Source: Volvox africanus
Lineage: Eukaryota; Chlorophyta; Chlorophyceae; Chlamydomonadales; Volvocaceae
Direction: 5' to 3'
Length of the DNA stretch: 64,000 bases
Assembly: GCA_030268105.1 (NCBI GenBank)
Contig: BSDZ01000078.1
Coordinates: 3,895,001 to 3,959,000, forward strand
Below are positions 36,805-55,599 of this stretch, one piece after another. Numbering within the stretch: the first letter of the stretch is position 1; the number at the start of each line of letters is the position of its first letter. The notes beneath the pieces were generated by a model, which searched no databases, was not told the origin of the DNA, and worked only from the letters and a program-made list of their open reading frames with translations. Made by a program: the position numbers and the translations under genes.

Positions 36805-39800
36805 TCAGGGCCTGGCGTGCTGCCCCTAACAAGGTCCCCCTTCCTTCGGCTATAAGAAAACAGCCAGGTTCAATAGCATTTAATCCTAGTACTTTATTGT
36901 TCGCGACTCCACACTTTAGAAAGAGCATGCTCCGGCTTAAGAAGGTTTAGCTCGGAGCAATAATATAAAATCCACGAGTTCATGAAGTTTTCTAGGTATT
37001 TATTTAAACACTTGAGTATGTTATCATTTAAAGTATCGTAGAATCAGGAGACGCAGGGATGCCATAACAATCCGGTACGGAGCTTCGTGGGTTGTTGAAG
37101 GGATGCCCTCAAGTAGGATCGGGCAAAACTTTCAAGAACCATTAAAATGTAGTAGATACTGATTTGTCATGGGAAAACTTGCGCAATGAAGCTAAAGAGT
37201 CCCTTTCACGATGTACGGCATATGTGAAAACCGTCTTGTAACTACAAGTAGGAATAGCAGTTCTTGATCGGTTACCTTTAAACTTCTGTAGCAATATGTA
37301 AAATGGAAATGTTGCAACCTTACTTCACCTAAAAACGACGCAAATAATTTCCAACCAAAAAATGATACGGGATAACGTTTTACGTACTTGCCATATATGT
37401 GAAATGCGATTCCAATATCGCAAGATGCATCATGAATCACCATGCACCATCATGCAAATAAGTGTTAATGGTGAGGTTTGTAAGCAGTTTATGGGGCTGG
37501 CCGCGAATGAGCACATTCAGGGCACATCCATGACAACCCAGGACACAATGTTATTCTCTAGATGACAACCACCTATCCTGCAGCTGCTCCATGATGTAAA
37601 ATGCCCGGGTTGGCTGTGTACTTACAGTGAAGCGGCTGTGTTCCGACCTAAGTAACCATGTAATCAGGAGGGTATCAACAGGCCTCACATGCGCTTAAGC
37701 ACCTGACTATAGATATCGTTTTACTTATATCTAAATATATCAAACGGAGGGCCATGTATCTTAATAGCATGATTTCGAATCTATATTCGTTTAAGGGGGC
37801 CGGTCTGGATATCTAGATGCGACGAAAAGAATATCTAGATGTCGCTAATAAGGCTGAAGTCTGGATATCTTGATAAGAGTCACACGATATCTAGATGCGG
37901 CGAAAGGGGGGGTTCTTTGGTATCTCGATTCGCTTCTCGGTACCCAGATACAGCTAAGGAGGTCTGCCCAGATATCTAAGTGCCATTTGCTGAATATCTA
38001 GATGATACTTCTTTGTATCCAGAGGCACCTAACGGGCGCCCTGCTTAGGTATCTAGATATGGAAAGGTGTAAAGCCAGCCTCGACCTTCACAGCAGTAGG
38101 CAGGCATAACTGTGGATTTCGTGTACCCCGAAACCCTCCAGATGCAAGATGCAGTGAGTTTGTGATACCCTCCGTGGAGTCATTCCTGGAACTTGTACTG
38201 ATTGCCATACGTTCCGTCACTTGGAATCCTTTAAGTACAGCCAAGCGCATGGCAAAGGTGGCGCAAGCTAAGGATTTGGGCAGCAGGACCAGGACCGTAG
38301 GCCGAAGCACCCCCTAGCCTACATCTACAGGACAGTGAAGCCCGGACAGTTGGCGTGCAACGCCGAAGTGAACGCCTTCCGCAGAACACTGTGGGTCTTA
38401 TGCTTCCATGCATACTAGTTTCACTAGCCGGGGGCATCAACTCGTACACATATGAGTATACAGGACACAGGATGTTAGAAGCCTTGTTGAATCAGACTGC
38501 GACAAATAAATTTGTTACAACCATCATGCGTAAGGAAAAGGTGGTTCGTGGGTATACTACGTCAGCACCGATCTTGTCAATGGTAGCCAAGGTAATATGG
38601 GAAAGGCTAATCGCCAAAAGCTGTCTTTATGGATGTTTCCCCTAGGGAGGTGCCACATGCATGAAATGATGATTTGAAAGGTCCGGCAGTACACACTGTA
38701 CCGTCCGGCAGCGTAAGCCGCACCGAGAACTAGACTGAAAGCAAGATACTATATGGGAGTAAAAACTGCACGGCATAGGTATGTTGATTACGTGGACGAC
38801 TTGTCCTTGTTTCGGCTTGCACGATTGCTGTGCCCTTGGTTTGTAAAGGGGGTGCGAGTGCAAGTTGGCTCAAGCGATGTGGGTTGGAACGGAAACAGAG
38901 AAGAAATATCTATAAAGCAAGCACCATTAACTACATTAAGCTGCATCTTGCACTCATCAAGAATCCCGGCCCTCTTTTTCGTTTCAGTCCAGCACACGAT
39001 GTTTCAGTTCTGCACCCGTGTGCATTTCTGACAAACACGCACATACAGGAGCCAAGCCCAGGTCCGATTCCAGTAGCTCGCGTGATCAAAGGGTGATTGC
39101 GGAAGGGGTCACTTGGCGGCTGGACCCATATTACCGGGAACGCTACCTTGCTACTGAGCCAGCTATGGGAACTGAGCCCAACACAGTTTCCGCAATATAT
39201 CACAAGCCACTTCGAGGCTTAAGGGACGCTCTGAGACGAGCACCTCTTCCAATGAATGAACCGTGAGGAGGCCCCTTAATGAGCGCACGAAGAGGCGCAT
39301 ACGTGAGCAGACAAGACGGAGTCCCTTCCAGGTCTTCGTCGCTTTATTGAATTAGCAACTCATTCCGCAACCGCATTCAAAGGAAAACCAGGAGCGTCGA
39401 AAGAAATTCATATTCACAGGGATCAGATGTCAATCTAATTTGTGATACGCATTAAACACGCAGCCCATCGCCGAATTATGGGACACAAACTCACGCTATC
39501 ACCGCAGCCCAAGCTCGGCATACGACAGGCTCCATGCAACGAACAGCAGGGAAACAGAAGAGCAACGCCGAGTCATCAGTGGCATACATATGGGCACGTT
39601 ATAACGGCAGATGGACACCTACTTAGCGCCCATGCCGCCAACAATGGAACCCGAGCTACTGCTGGAGGGGCCATAGCTGGTTGGGCCATAGGGGGCTATA
39701 GCTGGGGCCATGTCACAATCCATCAGGTGCATCGGGCACATCAGGTGGTCGTCGTCGAAACAATCACTGTCTACAACCTTTGGCAGGGGGTAAATGATGT

Positions 39801-41072
39801 AATGAATCGCCAACATTTCCTGAGACCTGCAGTGTCAGGAACGTACTCCCCGTGTGGGCCGCATAACAGTTCCAAGCCGTGATGGACAACCAACTCTGCA
39901 CAACTGCATTCACACAAGGCCTTCATGAGGCACGGAGCGTGATGCGTGACCGCCTTTACTGCCCAAAGAGACCGCATGCTCGCACTCATACACACAAACG
40001 CCTACAAAATACCCGACGCGCGCTGTCTGCGTCTGCAGGATCACACTACGCTCCATATAATCATCGCTTCGTCTCCCGACGCGAAGAGCTATAAAAGGTT
40101 GGATCTCAGATACTCAACCATCGCCCCGACAGCGCAGAGGCGTGGAAGTATTTTACATGGCTCCGCGCGCGCAGTGGTATACGCTATGATGAAAGCCCCG
40201 TGGTGATTTCAGTGCGGCTCATTGCAGCAAATGTGCAAACCCAGCCATGTTCGGGGAGCACACTCCCAGATTCCCTGCCAAGGCAGGGCGCCACAAGGGT
40301 GCTGGGTCCCCACTTCGATGGAGACGACTAGGTATGCAATGCACGGTCAGGCTTGCATGGATAAGTACGTATCAACACCACTCGGTAAATGAAGATAACA
40401 AAACAAAAGGCACACATTAAACCCGTATGTGTGCTCAAAGAGGACTCCAAAAACCCCAAGCAACCCTTGTCACAAGACGTAGCCTCGGCAACGACCCAGG
40501 TCTGGCGTAGTTCATGGAGGCTATTCCACGCACTGACAACCCTTTGCGCCAGTCCAGGTTCCAAGGACGCAGCTGTATGCGCCTTCGTATACATCCATTC
40601 ATGTTCGGACCCACATGGCCTATTTCCCGATATGGGCCGCCAAGGAACCTTAACACCAGCACATTATTCTGAATTCTCAGGTGGTGTCCAAAACTCCACA
40701 GTCGAAAAATCCACAGCGATGCCTGCAACATGATAGCCTCCACCGCTCCGAGAAGCCGACCACATTCATCAGCGCCAAGCGCGCAAAAGCTAACCATTTC
40801 GCAAAGCCTTCACTGCAACTCACTTGGATGTGAACAAGATGAAGTCCACATGCCAAACTGGATTATTATTTGGATAATCGCCAGCCGCAGCACGCGACAT
40901 CCCCGCGGCAGGAACAGCAACCCCGTACCAGTTGCTACAAGCACGCAATAACCAAAACGCCAAGACATATGCTGATGCGTAAACTAGCCGCCCAGCTGCG
41001 ACCGCAAGGTCATTTCACCTGCGCGGATCTCTTCCGATCGCATCCCTGCCTTAACTCTTCGTACTTGGCCTT
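36805..41072. other. Intergenic region, AT-richer, with a degenerate repeat array
   Basis: About 4.3 kb between the channel start and the Tubby stop. It is visibly poorer in GC than the genes around it. It holds the TATCTAGATG array (listed separately). On the minus strand at 39619..39816 an open frame ends in Gly/Ser-rich residues and might be a C-terminal exon, but I could not chain exons to it. No transposase or reverse-transcriptase motif was recognised. Confidence 0.45.
37730..38065. repeat. Degenerate array of TATCTAGATG(C/T)-type repeats
   Basis: Roughly ten imperfect copies of a 25-30 bp unit, consensus near TATCTAGATGCGRCTAA, occur at about 37810, 37831, 37867, 37890, 37920, 37941, 37971, 37994, 38017 and 38050. 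Better copies read TATCTAGATGCGACGAA, TATCTAGATGTCGCTAA and TATCTAGATGCGGCGAA; poorer ones read TACCCAGATACAGCTAA and TATCCAGAGGCACCTAA. The core GATATCTAGAT is near-palindromic. Confidence 0.75.
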
Positions 41073-42224
41073 CTATAGCGCATAGCACAGCTTAGCATCT
41101 GTGCTGGCGAGCGCAATCCCAAATGCCTTCTGGAGTGTAAGGGGGTACGCGAAGTCCAGCGCAAAATCCTCACCGCGGTCGTCCAACTTGCCGAACTGCA
41201 ATACGATATCCGCACCCTTGCGGTCAGTGTTATGGTCCCAGTGCACCAGCTGGAAGTTCTTAACTGAAGACGCGCGCACGCGCCCATGGAAATCCAGCGT
41301 GTATGCCTTCAGAGCCGGGTCCCACTCCGGCGGCTTTGTCGCGAGCATGCAGAGCTGCCGCTCCAGTCGCGGGGGCAGCTCTCGTCTCCGCGCCGCGTCC
41401 AGGCAGCCGGCCAGCGAGTCCGAGCCGTTGTGTGCGGATGGAGCCCAGTTCGAGTCGGGTAGCGGCGTGGCGACCAACATGACCCGCGGGCCCCCTTTGG
41501 CTGTAAGCACCGTCTGCTTGTAATGCACCGCCAACTCCTCTCGGCAGAAGTGGCTCTGATGCTGTCGAGAAGAGCCGCCGCCGATGATTTCCACCGAAGC
41601 AGCTGGCGTGTCCTCATCAGGGCTCTCTGGTCGCACGGCGGCGCTGCCGCCCGCAGCCCCATTTCCAGGATGGGCCGGACTGCCTGCACTCCCCGGCCGT
41701 GGGGCAGCTGTGTTGCAGCTGCGGGACACAAGGGAGTACTCCGTGCCGACGAAGTTTGAATGCAACTTCGCGATTCGATGCTCTGAGTCACGTCCAAGAT
41801 CATCCTGGCTGGTTGACAGCACATAATTTGAGCTGGCCGACTTCTTGCGCTTGCGTGCCGCGAGCAGAAAGGTGTCCCCGCTGTCCAGAAACAGGTGGTA
41901 TGCTTGCGTCTGGCCCATAAAGTTCTTGAGACGTCGCAAGGTGCAGCGAATCATGCCCTCCGAGGGCGCGGCATACTGCACAGCGTCCTCGACGTGACCA
42001 GCCAGCAACAGCCGCTTAACCTCATCTTCCCACATCCGCACTACGTGGGGCGTGCCACCGCGTGCATGCGGCGAAACGAGCGCCCAGGGTGCGGCCACAA
42101 CCAAGGGTTCCACCTGGGCAGCGCCCTCCTCTCCAGCTTCAGTAGCTGTGGGATCCCTCTTGAGGTCAATATCGCGGGCGGCAATTTCCTCAACCTCTGT
42201 GACGTTTTTGGGCAGCTTCGACAT
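41073..42224 (-). CDS. Tubby-like protein
   Basis: A single uninterrupted exon of 383 residues starting at the ATG at 42224. Tubby C-terminal domains are 12-stranded barrels around a hydrophobic helix that bind phosphoinositides; family members work in plasma-membrane signalling and in trafficking of membrane proteins into cilia. Visible landmarks: IRCTLRRLKNFM at the domain start (~91), FLLAARKRKKSASSNYVLS (~120), KLHSNFVGTEYSLV, PPEWDPALKAYTLDFHGRV with SSVKNFQLV near the end, and the terminal FALDFAYPLTLQKAFGIAL. An insertion of about 70 residues rich in Gly/Ala/Ser separates the two halves of the domain, as in several plant and algal members. The N-terminal ~90 residues are acidic and lack an F-box. 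The family is certain; the exact role is not. Confidence 0.92.
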   Translation of the reverse strand: MSKLPKNVTEVEEIAARDIDLKRDPTATEAGEEGAAQVEPLVVAAPWALVSPHARGGTPHVVRMWEDEVKRLLLAGHVEDAVQYAAPSEGMIRCTLRRLKNFMGQTQAYHLFLDSGDTFLLAARKRKKSASSNYVLSTSQDDLGRDSEHRIAKLHSNFVGTEYSLVSRSCNTAAPRPGSAGSPAHPGNGAAGGSAAVRPESPDEDTPAASVEIIGGGSSRQHQSHFCREELAVHYKQTVLTAKGGPRVMLVATPLPDSNWAPSAHNGSDSLAGCLDAARRRELPPRLERQLCMLATKPPEWDPALKAYTLDFHGRVRASSVKNFQLVHWDHNTDRKGADIVLQFGKLDDRGEDFALDFAYPLTLQKAFGIALASTDAKLCYAL

Positions 42225-47990
<5,766 letters not shown>

Positions 47991-50712
47991 GCTTCGACGC
48001 GCCTTGGCCAAACCTTCTCTATGTAGCGGCAAAACCCTAAGCGAGCGTTGTTAGAAACCAACCGCCACGAAGTCGCTAGAAAAAACCCTGTTAATTATTA
48101 TACTGGAGAAACCTAAAGCCACATCCTTAAATTTCAGGATAACTTTATGGCTGGTTCTGCGTAGGATGGTCCTGGGCAGAAGAGTGCCTCATTGTCGTAA
48201 CGGTCGTTCAGCAGAATCCACTCCCTCTAAAACGTAGCGCCACTAAACGATGTAAACTTGAACGCGACATTGATTGATCCTTGTGCATATAGTGTGTTCG
48301 CCCGCTGCAGAAATCACGTACACCGACAGTGATAGGATCACAGGGATCATACACCCCGGGTAGGGCCGATGCTGACTGATAGGGCCTGACTCCGCGGGAC
48401 TCTCAGGCCCACCTGGCTTTACATTGGAGCGGGCGCAACTTCAGCATACAAAGTGTGCATGTGTCAGAAACAAACTTGGAAAAAAGATGAAATCGCTTAG
48501 CGCGACATATTTTGCCCTGCGCACTTTTCTAACCCCAAACAAACTACACACCCTGCCATACCAATAAACCAGCTTCGGCCTGCAGCCAGAACTGCAGTCC
48601 GGAAGCTTTGAGGCCGGCTCCTTACCGCCCCCTATTCCCAACCCTGCAGACTTTATTGATTTCGTTTGGCTCACAGGTAATTGCGGCCCTGAGAGGTACA
48701 CACCAAAGAGGCATAATCAGGTTACTGATCAATCGATATCAAATTGATTTTGCACGGGTAGGCGTACCTGGTTTCATCAACCGTGCGTGAGTCACGGATG
48801 CAAGATCGATTGGATTGAAAAGGCAGCCAAAACCGCGAACCTCACCAAGACAAAACGTAAAACCGCACGCCGTGATGACCACTGCATTGGGGTCACTTAG
48901 GAAATCAATTTCCTCGGGGCCCCTCTCCATAACGGTATTATATAACGCGGCCAAAGCTTGTTGTGCGAGCAGGAAGGGGGCTTCGGGGGCGCTGGGAAAC
49001 CTGACCCTTAACGCTCTGCCTGAAGTCCCACCACACCGCACATTCCCACAAGCTCCACACCGCCTTCTCGCCATTTTAAGCCCCGACCTGTAAACCGGGC
49101 AAGCCGACTGTGATTATTACTGGCGCCGTCGGCGCCACACGCCCTCCATTTCGCCATGGCCGTTGGGTCCTCGTTGTTATTTTAACGCCGCCGAGACCGC
49201 CACCACTAGGCTTCTCATCACTTTTATTTCAAATTTGAAACCCCGGCCAGGACGGTCAGGAACGCAGAAAACAAAACTTCCCAAGCAAGTCTGGCCAATC
49301 CAGCCCAACGGAGGGACGTGAACTAGACGCTTAACTATGGCCGCCAGAAGCAGTTCAGCCATCACTACTCTACACATTGTGGGCAATCACGCCACTTCAA
49401 TGCGATCAGAGTACGGATACTCAATCAATTATGACGTCCAGTCCGCATTCCTCTTCCGGCACTCCTCTCCCAGGCGTGGCACAATTGCACGAGGCCACCT
49501 TGCCCCGTGCGCCTTGCCCCGACTCCAAGACTGGAATGCTGGTCACCGATTTGGTCCCACAAAAACAGGTCGTAATCCTGCCGCGCCTGCCCTATCCTGA
49601 GATCACAAACTCGCCCCATGGATCAATCGCCCCATGGGTCAATCGACTCCAAACCGAATGTGATAGCTCGCTCCAATCCTAATCCCGGCTGATACGGGAT
49701 ACCCCGTGACGACTATTCGATCAATCTGCACCAGAGGCACCTTGACCTCCAGCAGGTCACCAAAATGCCTTATAGGTTCAGTTCCTGTCCCCTGCACCAC
49801 TGAATCCACGCAGCGGTATCCTGCCGTTTCCCCTACTACATTGGGGTACCCGGCATGTCCCTACGCGTCAGGTCACATTTCGATAGCCCATAACAGCCGT
49901 TGAAACGAACGGTATCACGATCCGGCTCCAGCCGTAAGCCTTCCATCCAACGCTTAATCGTAAGGACTATTATAATTGACCCACGCGGATCACTCCTGCC
50001 GTACACTGGACGACAGGCTAGACGCTCGTATCACTCAGGACGAATGAAGAGGAGAACGACGAAGATGAGACACCAAGACTAACTATGCAATCCCATGCAA
50101 TCCCTACCTTAAAGCTCCCCAATTGTAAAATCAGGAAATATAATGATATATCGGAAATGGGCTAAGTATACAAAATTCAAAACAAATTCAAAAAGATTTC
50201 GAACAGATGCGATGTACAACTCACTCCAAGCGAGGAGCAGCGCAAAGTCCGTGCGATGCAAAACCTGAGCCGGCCCACGGGGGTCATCCTACCTTTCCAT
50301 CCTTTTCTGGACAGCAGCTCCCCCCTGCGCTTAATGTCGGCCCTGTCGAGGTGGCGAGATAATGTATTCCACACCATCAAAAGGTTTGCGTCGTACATAT
50401 TGAATCCTAGGTCTGCGTCCTACTGATTGAAACGTCACCACCATCATACGAACAAGCGTGCAGCGACATCCTACAGTGATAGCGAAAATACGATACTACG
50501 AATAATATGAAGCTCGTACAGCAAGCGTGCAGCGACGTCGTACAAGAGATAATCGCAAGTAGATCATACAGAGAAAGAGCGCAAAATATAGCGAGCGTAT
50601 TCCTAAATACCCGACTTGCCACGGCCGTGGGCATGGCTGTCACTCCTTCAAGCACAGCACGCGCAGCACGGTCAGATCCCTTCCCAAGGGCCCTCACGCC
50701 GCCATCTCCTCC
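47991..50712. other. Intergenic region with one possible unassigned exon
   Basis: About 2.7 kb between ETFA and the kinase. On the minus strand near 48853-49024 a segment reads LLAQQALAALYNTVMERG followed by DFLSDPNAVVITACGFTFCL and a GTGAGG donor, and looks coding, but no partner exon or family could be fixed. A 16-bp word (CAAGCGTGCAGCGACR) is duplicated near 50453 and 50521. Nothing else stands out. Confidence 0.4.
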
Positions 50713-51665
50713 TCATGGCATGGGCGCAGAGAGCCAACCGCGCATCCACTGCCACCAACTACGACGGTTAACCGCCGCTTCCACAGGCACTGCCGGCACC
50801 GTCGCAACCGCCACCGCTGCGGTGCGCATTGCAGCATGCAGATCGGTCTGTCGCATACGTGTGTGGGCGTAGAGGACTGCGAAGCGTGGATTGAAGTTTT
50901 GCGCCGCAGATGGGCGAACAGCTCCCTCAAGCTGCATAAGGAAAGTCAGCAGTCATAGGCGGTGTCGGAAACTGTGTCACCAGGTCACAACTGAGGACTC
51001 TGATAAGCCGTTGATATCAGTACATAGCAGTGCAACAAAAAAATGCATAAATACAGCAAGTGAGGGAGGTCTCCGAGAACGCACCTTTGTCAGCTGACCG
51101 CACGTCGTCGGCAGTGTGTCCAGCTGCAGCCGCTGCAGGGCTTGCGCGGACAGAAGGAACAGCAGCACATCAGTCGCCCTCTCATACTCCGCCGCCGCAG
51201 TGGCGGTGTTGCCTAGCATTTCTTCATCCCCAGCGGCGCGAATGTGGCTGACGGCGACCTCCAGCAGAGAGTCCTGGGCGGCCGCGGGGTGCGGCCGCGG
51301 GGTGCGGCTAACGGCCGCCGAGGTCTGGCGCAATACGGGGCCTGATGCAGTACCGGGGGGTGTCCCGCAGCCTCTGGCGAATGACTGCAGGTGCAGAACG
51401 AAGGAGAGGAGAGGTGAGTATCAGTTCCGTCGAGAACGTCACACAGCAGTAGGATGATGACTAAGCAAACGTCGTCAAATCAAATCCAGGGCGGCGACGG
51501 CTGTGCGAGCGTAGCTTCAAATGAGTGGTCTTAATTGCTTCCAAACTGCAGCCTTCACACTCGTCCCTGTTTTCCAAAGGTCGTATGGTCGTAAAACGTA
51601 CGGACGAGAAATGTCAATGACGCCTGCCTGCCTCTCACCGCGTCGTTCACGGCAAAACAGGAGAA

Positions 51666-51714
<49 letters not shown>

Positions 51715-54700
51715 ACAAGGCAAAGTTTTCCCGTTTCAGTATATGAAAGAGCGGCAAGGTAATCGTGCAAGCCACGTCGCATGCGTTTGCAGGCAGGAGC
51801 CCGGAGGCCGCACAAAGCATCACACACAAGACATGGATGGATGGATTGTGCTTCGGAGCTGTGCTTTGACATGACCTGCCTGTTTGGACGAATAATCATA
51901 ATGGTCATTGATATGCTTTCCCAGCACCACGAGCATCGACTGGGCGTGGAGCCCCAGGGATGCGGACAGCTCCTGGTCGTCGCCCTCAGGCCCAGGGCCG
52001 CCCCCCACCGTGTCGCGGCTCCTCGAGGCCACCACCACCAGCCGATACGCCCACCGGCAACAGCTGACAGCCGCGGCCGCGGCCCTGGCGAGGTCAGCTG
52101 CCGCATGGCGCTTGCCGCCCGGACACTGACGTGCCAATACCTCAAGGTGCAGGAGCCCCAAATGAACCTTGCATGCGTAAGCCTGCAGCAGCGCCGCCAT
52201 CCGTCGAATCTGCAGCTGATATGTCTCTAAACTGCCTTTCGGAGAGGGGTCGCCACTGCCACTGCTGCACAGCTTGTAGATGCGCTCCGCCACGACTGCG
52301 GAATGGGTGACCAAGGAGGCGATGGCAAATCTGCCCTCTGCCCAGTTAATGGCCTCGGCGTCACCCCCGTAGTCGTCAGTGGCGTCGTCACCCGTAAAAT
52401 CGCTGGCGGTGCCCTCGGCGTCGCTGTCAGGCTCAGTGGCGTCGGCGGCATCACTGTCAACCTCACTGGTGGTGACGTCGGCAGCATCGCTAACAGACTC
52501 GGTGGCGTCGGCGTCATCAGTGGTATGACCCTCTACGTCGACAACAGCTGGGTCACTCAGAGACTCCACCACAGCAATAACTGCGTCGCTTTCCAACTCC
52601 GGCACATCTTGACACAGCGAGGCCATGCACTCCCAGCGAGAGCGCAACAGTCCCGGGGAAGAGGCCTCTTCTTCTTCTTCTTCCTCCTCCTCCTCTACAG
52701 TCTCCAGCGTATTTGAGCGCACCATCCACAAACACTCGCCGGACGACGGGTCAAGGAGCTCCTCCTGCTTCTCGTCTGATTCTGCGTCTGCGTCGTCATG
52801 GTCGTACTCCTTTTGCAGCTCGTCATCACACTGGCCGCACTCTTCTTCCACAGTTGCTGCCGGCGCGCTGGGGCCCATGAAATATGGGTGAATAATGAAC
52901 TCAGCGAACGACATCCGATCGGCCGGATTGCGCTGCAGCAGCCGGCCAAGCATATCCCTGCGGCGGTAGTGTCAAGAGCGCGATTAACCGCGTGTTCTCC
53001 AGCCCTGTCCAGCATTGACCTTAAAAGGTTCAAATCATCGCTGTCCCGACAGCGCCTCATCTTAAACGATCTGCCGGTTGCACGTCATAACCCAATCTCC
53101 GGTTGCTCCCCGGAGGACGCTCCCTTACCTGCAGGCCGGAGACAGCCGCTTGGCCACATCATCCGGCAGCTCAATGTTGTCGTTCCTAACGCTCTGCATC
53201 AAGTCGAAGTAATTATCGGCATTGAAAGGGTGGCGACCTGGCCAGGCAGGCCAGGCACAAGAGTGTTGCGGGGCGCATTGGAATTGAGATCGGGATGGGC
53301 CAAGAACGTGTTGTCCAGATGTGGAAGGAAGAGAGCCCGCAATTACCCATATTGGTATTACTTAAGAATAGTATGACTGCGGAGGAAGACTGAGCACGAA
53401 TCCTCCATCTGGGCGGGGAAAATGGGGGCTTAAACCCTTAACCCCACTCACCCACAAGCATGTCATACATTATCATGCCGACGCTCCAGAGGTCGACGTC
53501 CAGCCCGTGTGGGCCCGTCTCCATCTCTGAGAAGGCCATCGAGCCGGCGGGGGAAGGGCACCCGGATGTGAAGTCCGAACGGCTCCCATCGCAGCAGCAG
53601 CAACACAACAAATGCAATGTGCGTAACGCATAAACAGCCGGCATAGTAGTACTGCAGTGAACATCGGACAGAACCTCACACATGCAGCTGGCACGGCATG
53701 TCAAGCCAGCAGTTGTGCCGGATGAGTTGAGTCGCAAGTGCTGAGTGTTCATGGTGGGCATACAGTGATAGTTGCAAATCCGACGGCTGGTAACACCGCT
53801 CAGTGAACCCCTTCTCCAATTGCAGGACATTTGTACCTGGCGCTGCATACGGCACCGTGCCGCACTGCGAGGATGCTTTGCCCCGCAGTACATAGCCGAC
53901 GGGAGAAGGTACATAGCAGAAAGTGGAACACGTACGTCCATCCAGCAACCGGGCCAGGCCAAAATCGGCAATCTTAATCCGCGGTTGCTTTCCCTTGTCG
54001 CACAGGAGGATATTGCTTGGCTTCAGGTCCCGCTGCGGGTAACGGTGGGAAGAAGCGCAGAGTGGGAGGACATGTGAGCGAGGCCACCGACTTGGTAGGG
54101 AAGGGCAACTGCTATCACACGCCCAGTCCTGCAAAGCCGCCGACTTACATGGACCACGTTGCAGGCGCGCATGGCCTTGAGGCCCTCTGCCAGTTGAATC
54201 ATGATATCACGACAGCGAGCTTCATCCAACGAACCCTTTTCTTGCAGATAGTCGTGCAAGTCGCCGCCTTCGGACAGACAATATCGCAAGGGATGAAAAA
54301 AGTTTCAGGAATATGTGAAATCCGTGAACTTATTGTTAAAGCCAGGGTAAAGGCCTCAACACTTGGATGGGACTTGTTGGGACATGATTAACTCCAAATG
54401 AGCAAAGCCTACAAAATGCCCGACGTGCACTGCCGAAAAGGATGTACAATTACAGATTTGTCACATTGCGTACATAGCAAGGTTTAGCATACAAAGGTTT
54501 CAGACTCGGACCTGGGCCGACAGTGCGCCCGGTCGCCGTGCCCGGTCGTCTTCCTGGCTTACCCTGGCAATACTCCATTATAATGAACAGGGAGCCTTCG
54601 TGCTGTAAATACAAAATTAAAATTATGTCAATCCTAAGAAGTTCTTAAAACGGGGGTATTGCGGCGCCGAAATTGTGTCTCGACTCGACGACAGCTTTGG

Positions 54701-54962
54701 GGAAACCCACAGACGCACAGCACCTTCCTCTCACCACAACCCACTGCCGAAGCTGGACAATATTTGGTTTCCCTTGTAGCCGAAGCAGAGCGCCAACCTC
54801 GTTCGCGATGTCGTCGATGTTTCCGTCGCGCAGCTCAACTCTTTTCACAGCCTTACGAATTGGCAAAATAAGATGATTTGCTAGATACACGGCGCCATAT
54901 GAACCTTCGCCAATTAGTTTCTGAGGGCACCATATTCCCCCTAATCGGCGCGGAAGCTCCAT
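50713..54962 (-). CDS. Serine/threonine protein kinase with ATG1/ULK-like architecture
   Basis: Exons in coding order: 54735..54962, 54563..54602, 54149..54267, 53936..54032, 53837..53875, 53452..53526, 53129..53237, ~51820..52957, 51085..51384, 50713..50931. All phases agree except the 3' end of the eighth exon, which is unresolved. Kinase landmarks: GEGSYGAVYLA (Gly loop), KAVKRVEL (ATP-binding Lys), the hinge FIIMEYCQGGDLHDYL, VVHRDLKPSNILL (catalytic loop), IADFGLARLL (DFG), GTVPYAAPE, DVDLWSVGMIMYDML, and LLQRNPADRMSFAEFIIHPYF closing the domain at ~295. The rest (~500 residues) holds a glutamate run, an Asp/Ala/Thr-rich stretch and helical segments (QIRRMAALLQAYACKVHLG; AAAEYERATDVLLFLL) that resemble the C-terminal MIT-like region of ATG1/ULK autophagy kinases. 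Kinase identity is firm; ATG1 assignment is probable. Confidence 0.8.
51659..51712. repeat. (GA)n microsatellite
   Basis: About 25 GA dinucleotides with two AAA interruptions, in the kinase intron between the large eighth exon and the 51085..51384 exon. On the coding strand it is a (TC)n pyrimidine tract. Confidence 0.95.
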
Positions 54963-55599
54963 GACTGAAGACGTCTTCGAAAAACTATTTCATTAAGCTG
55001 AAGCTTGCAAAGGATGCTATGAATCTTATTGCAGTTTATTGCAAGCCGCCCTAGTTATGACATTAAACGCGTTCCTGATTCTGTTATGCGTCGGGTACGT
55101 CAGTACGCCGGGTACTTATCCTGCTCCAGAACCTAATATGTCTGATGACTCAATACACTTATTAAGATCCAAGTAATAGTGTAGATGCATAACATCGGCT
55201 TTCTTTCAATGCTGCATCAAATCATTTCGGTGTACGATTGAAGCATTTTGGGGGCACTCAGCAGAAAGCGCTGGAAGGTGAAACATGAAGGCACGACAAA
55301 AGAGCACTGAGCAAGACGTTAATGATTTACGTGTTCATGGATCCAAACACATTTGAACCCATGCAGGAGTAGCCATCCTAAGCCACCAGTTGTATTGGGG
55401 AAGGCTGTGGACGCACACCGCACACCTGGTGAACCATGCTCGTAGTTGTGTATCCCATGCCAAATGTAACCCAAAGGGCGTTCAAAGCCGGCGTCTTACC
55501 CACACGACCGCACCCATCTGGCACATTCAGGCACCAAACAGCCAACTGATCCTTAACCAATACAGACGAAGGCGCAATTACCAAGCATCAGCTGCCCCA
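54963..55599. other. Intergenic region upstream of the kinase
   Basis: About 640 bp that should carry the kinase promoter and 5' leader on the minus strand. No motif was recognised. Confidence 0.45.
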
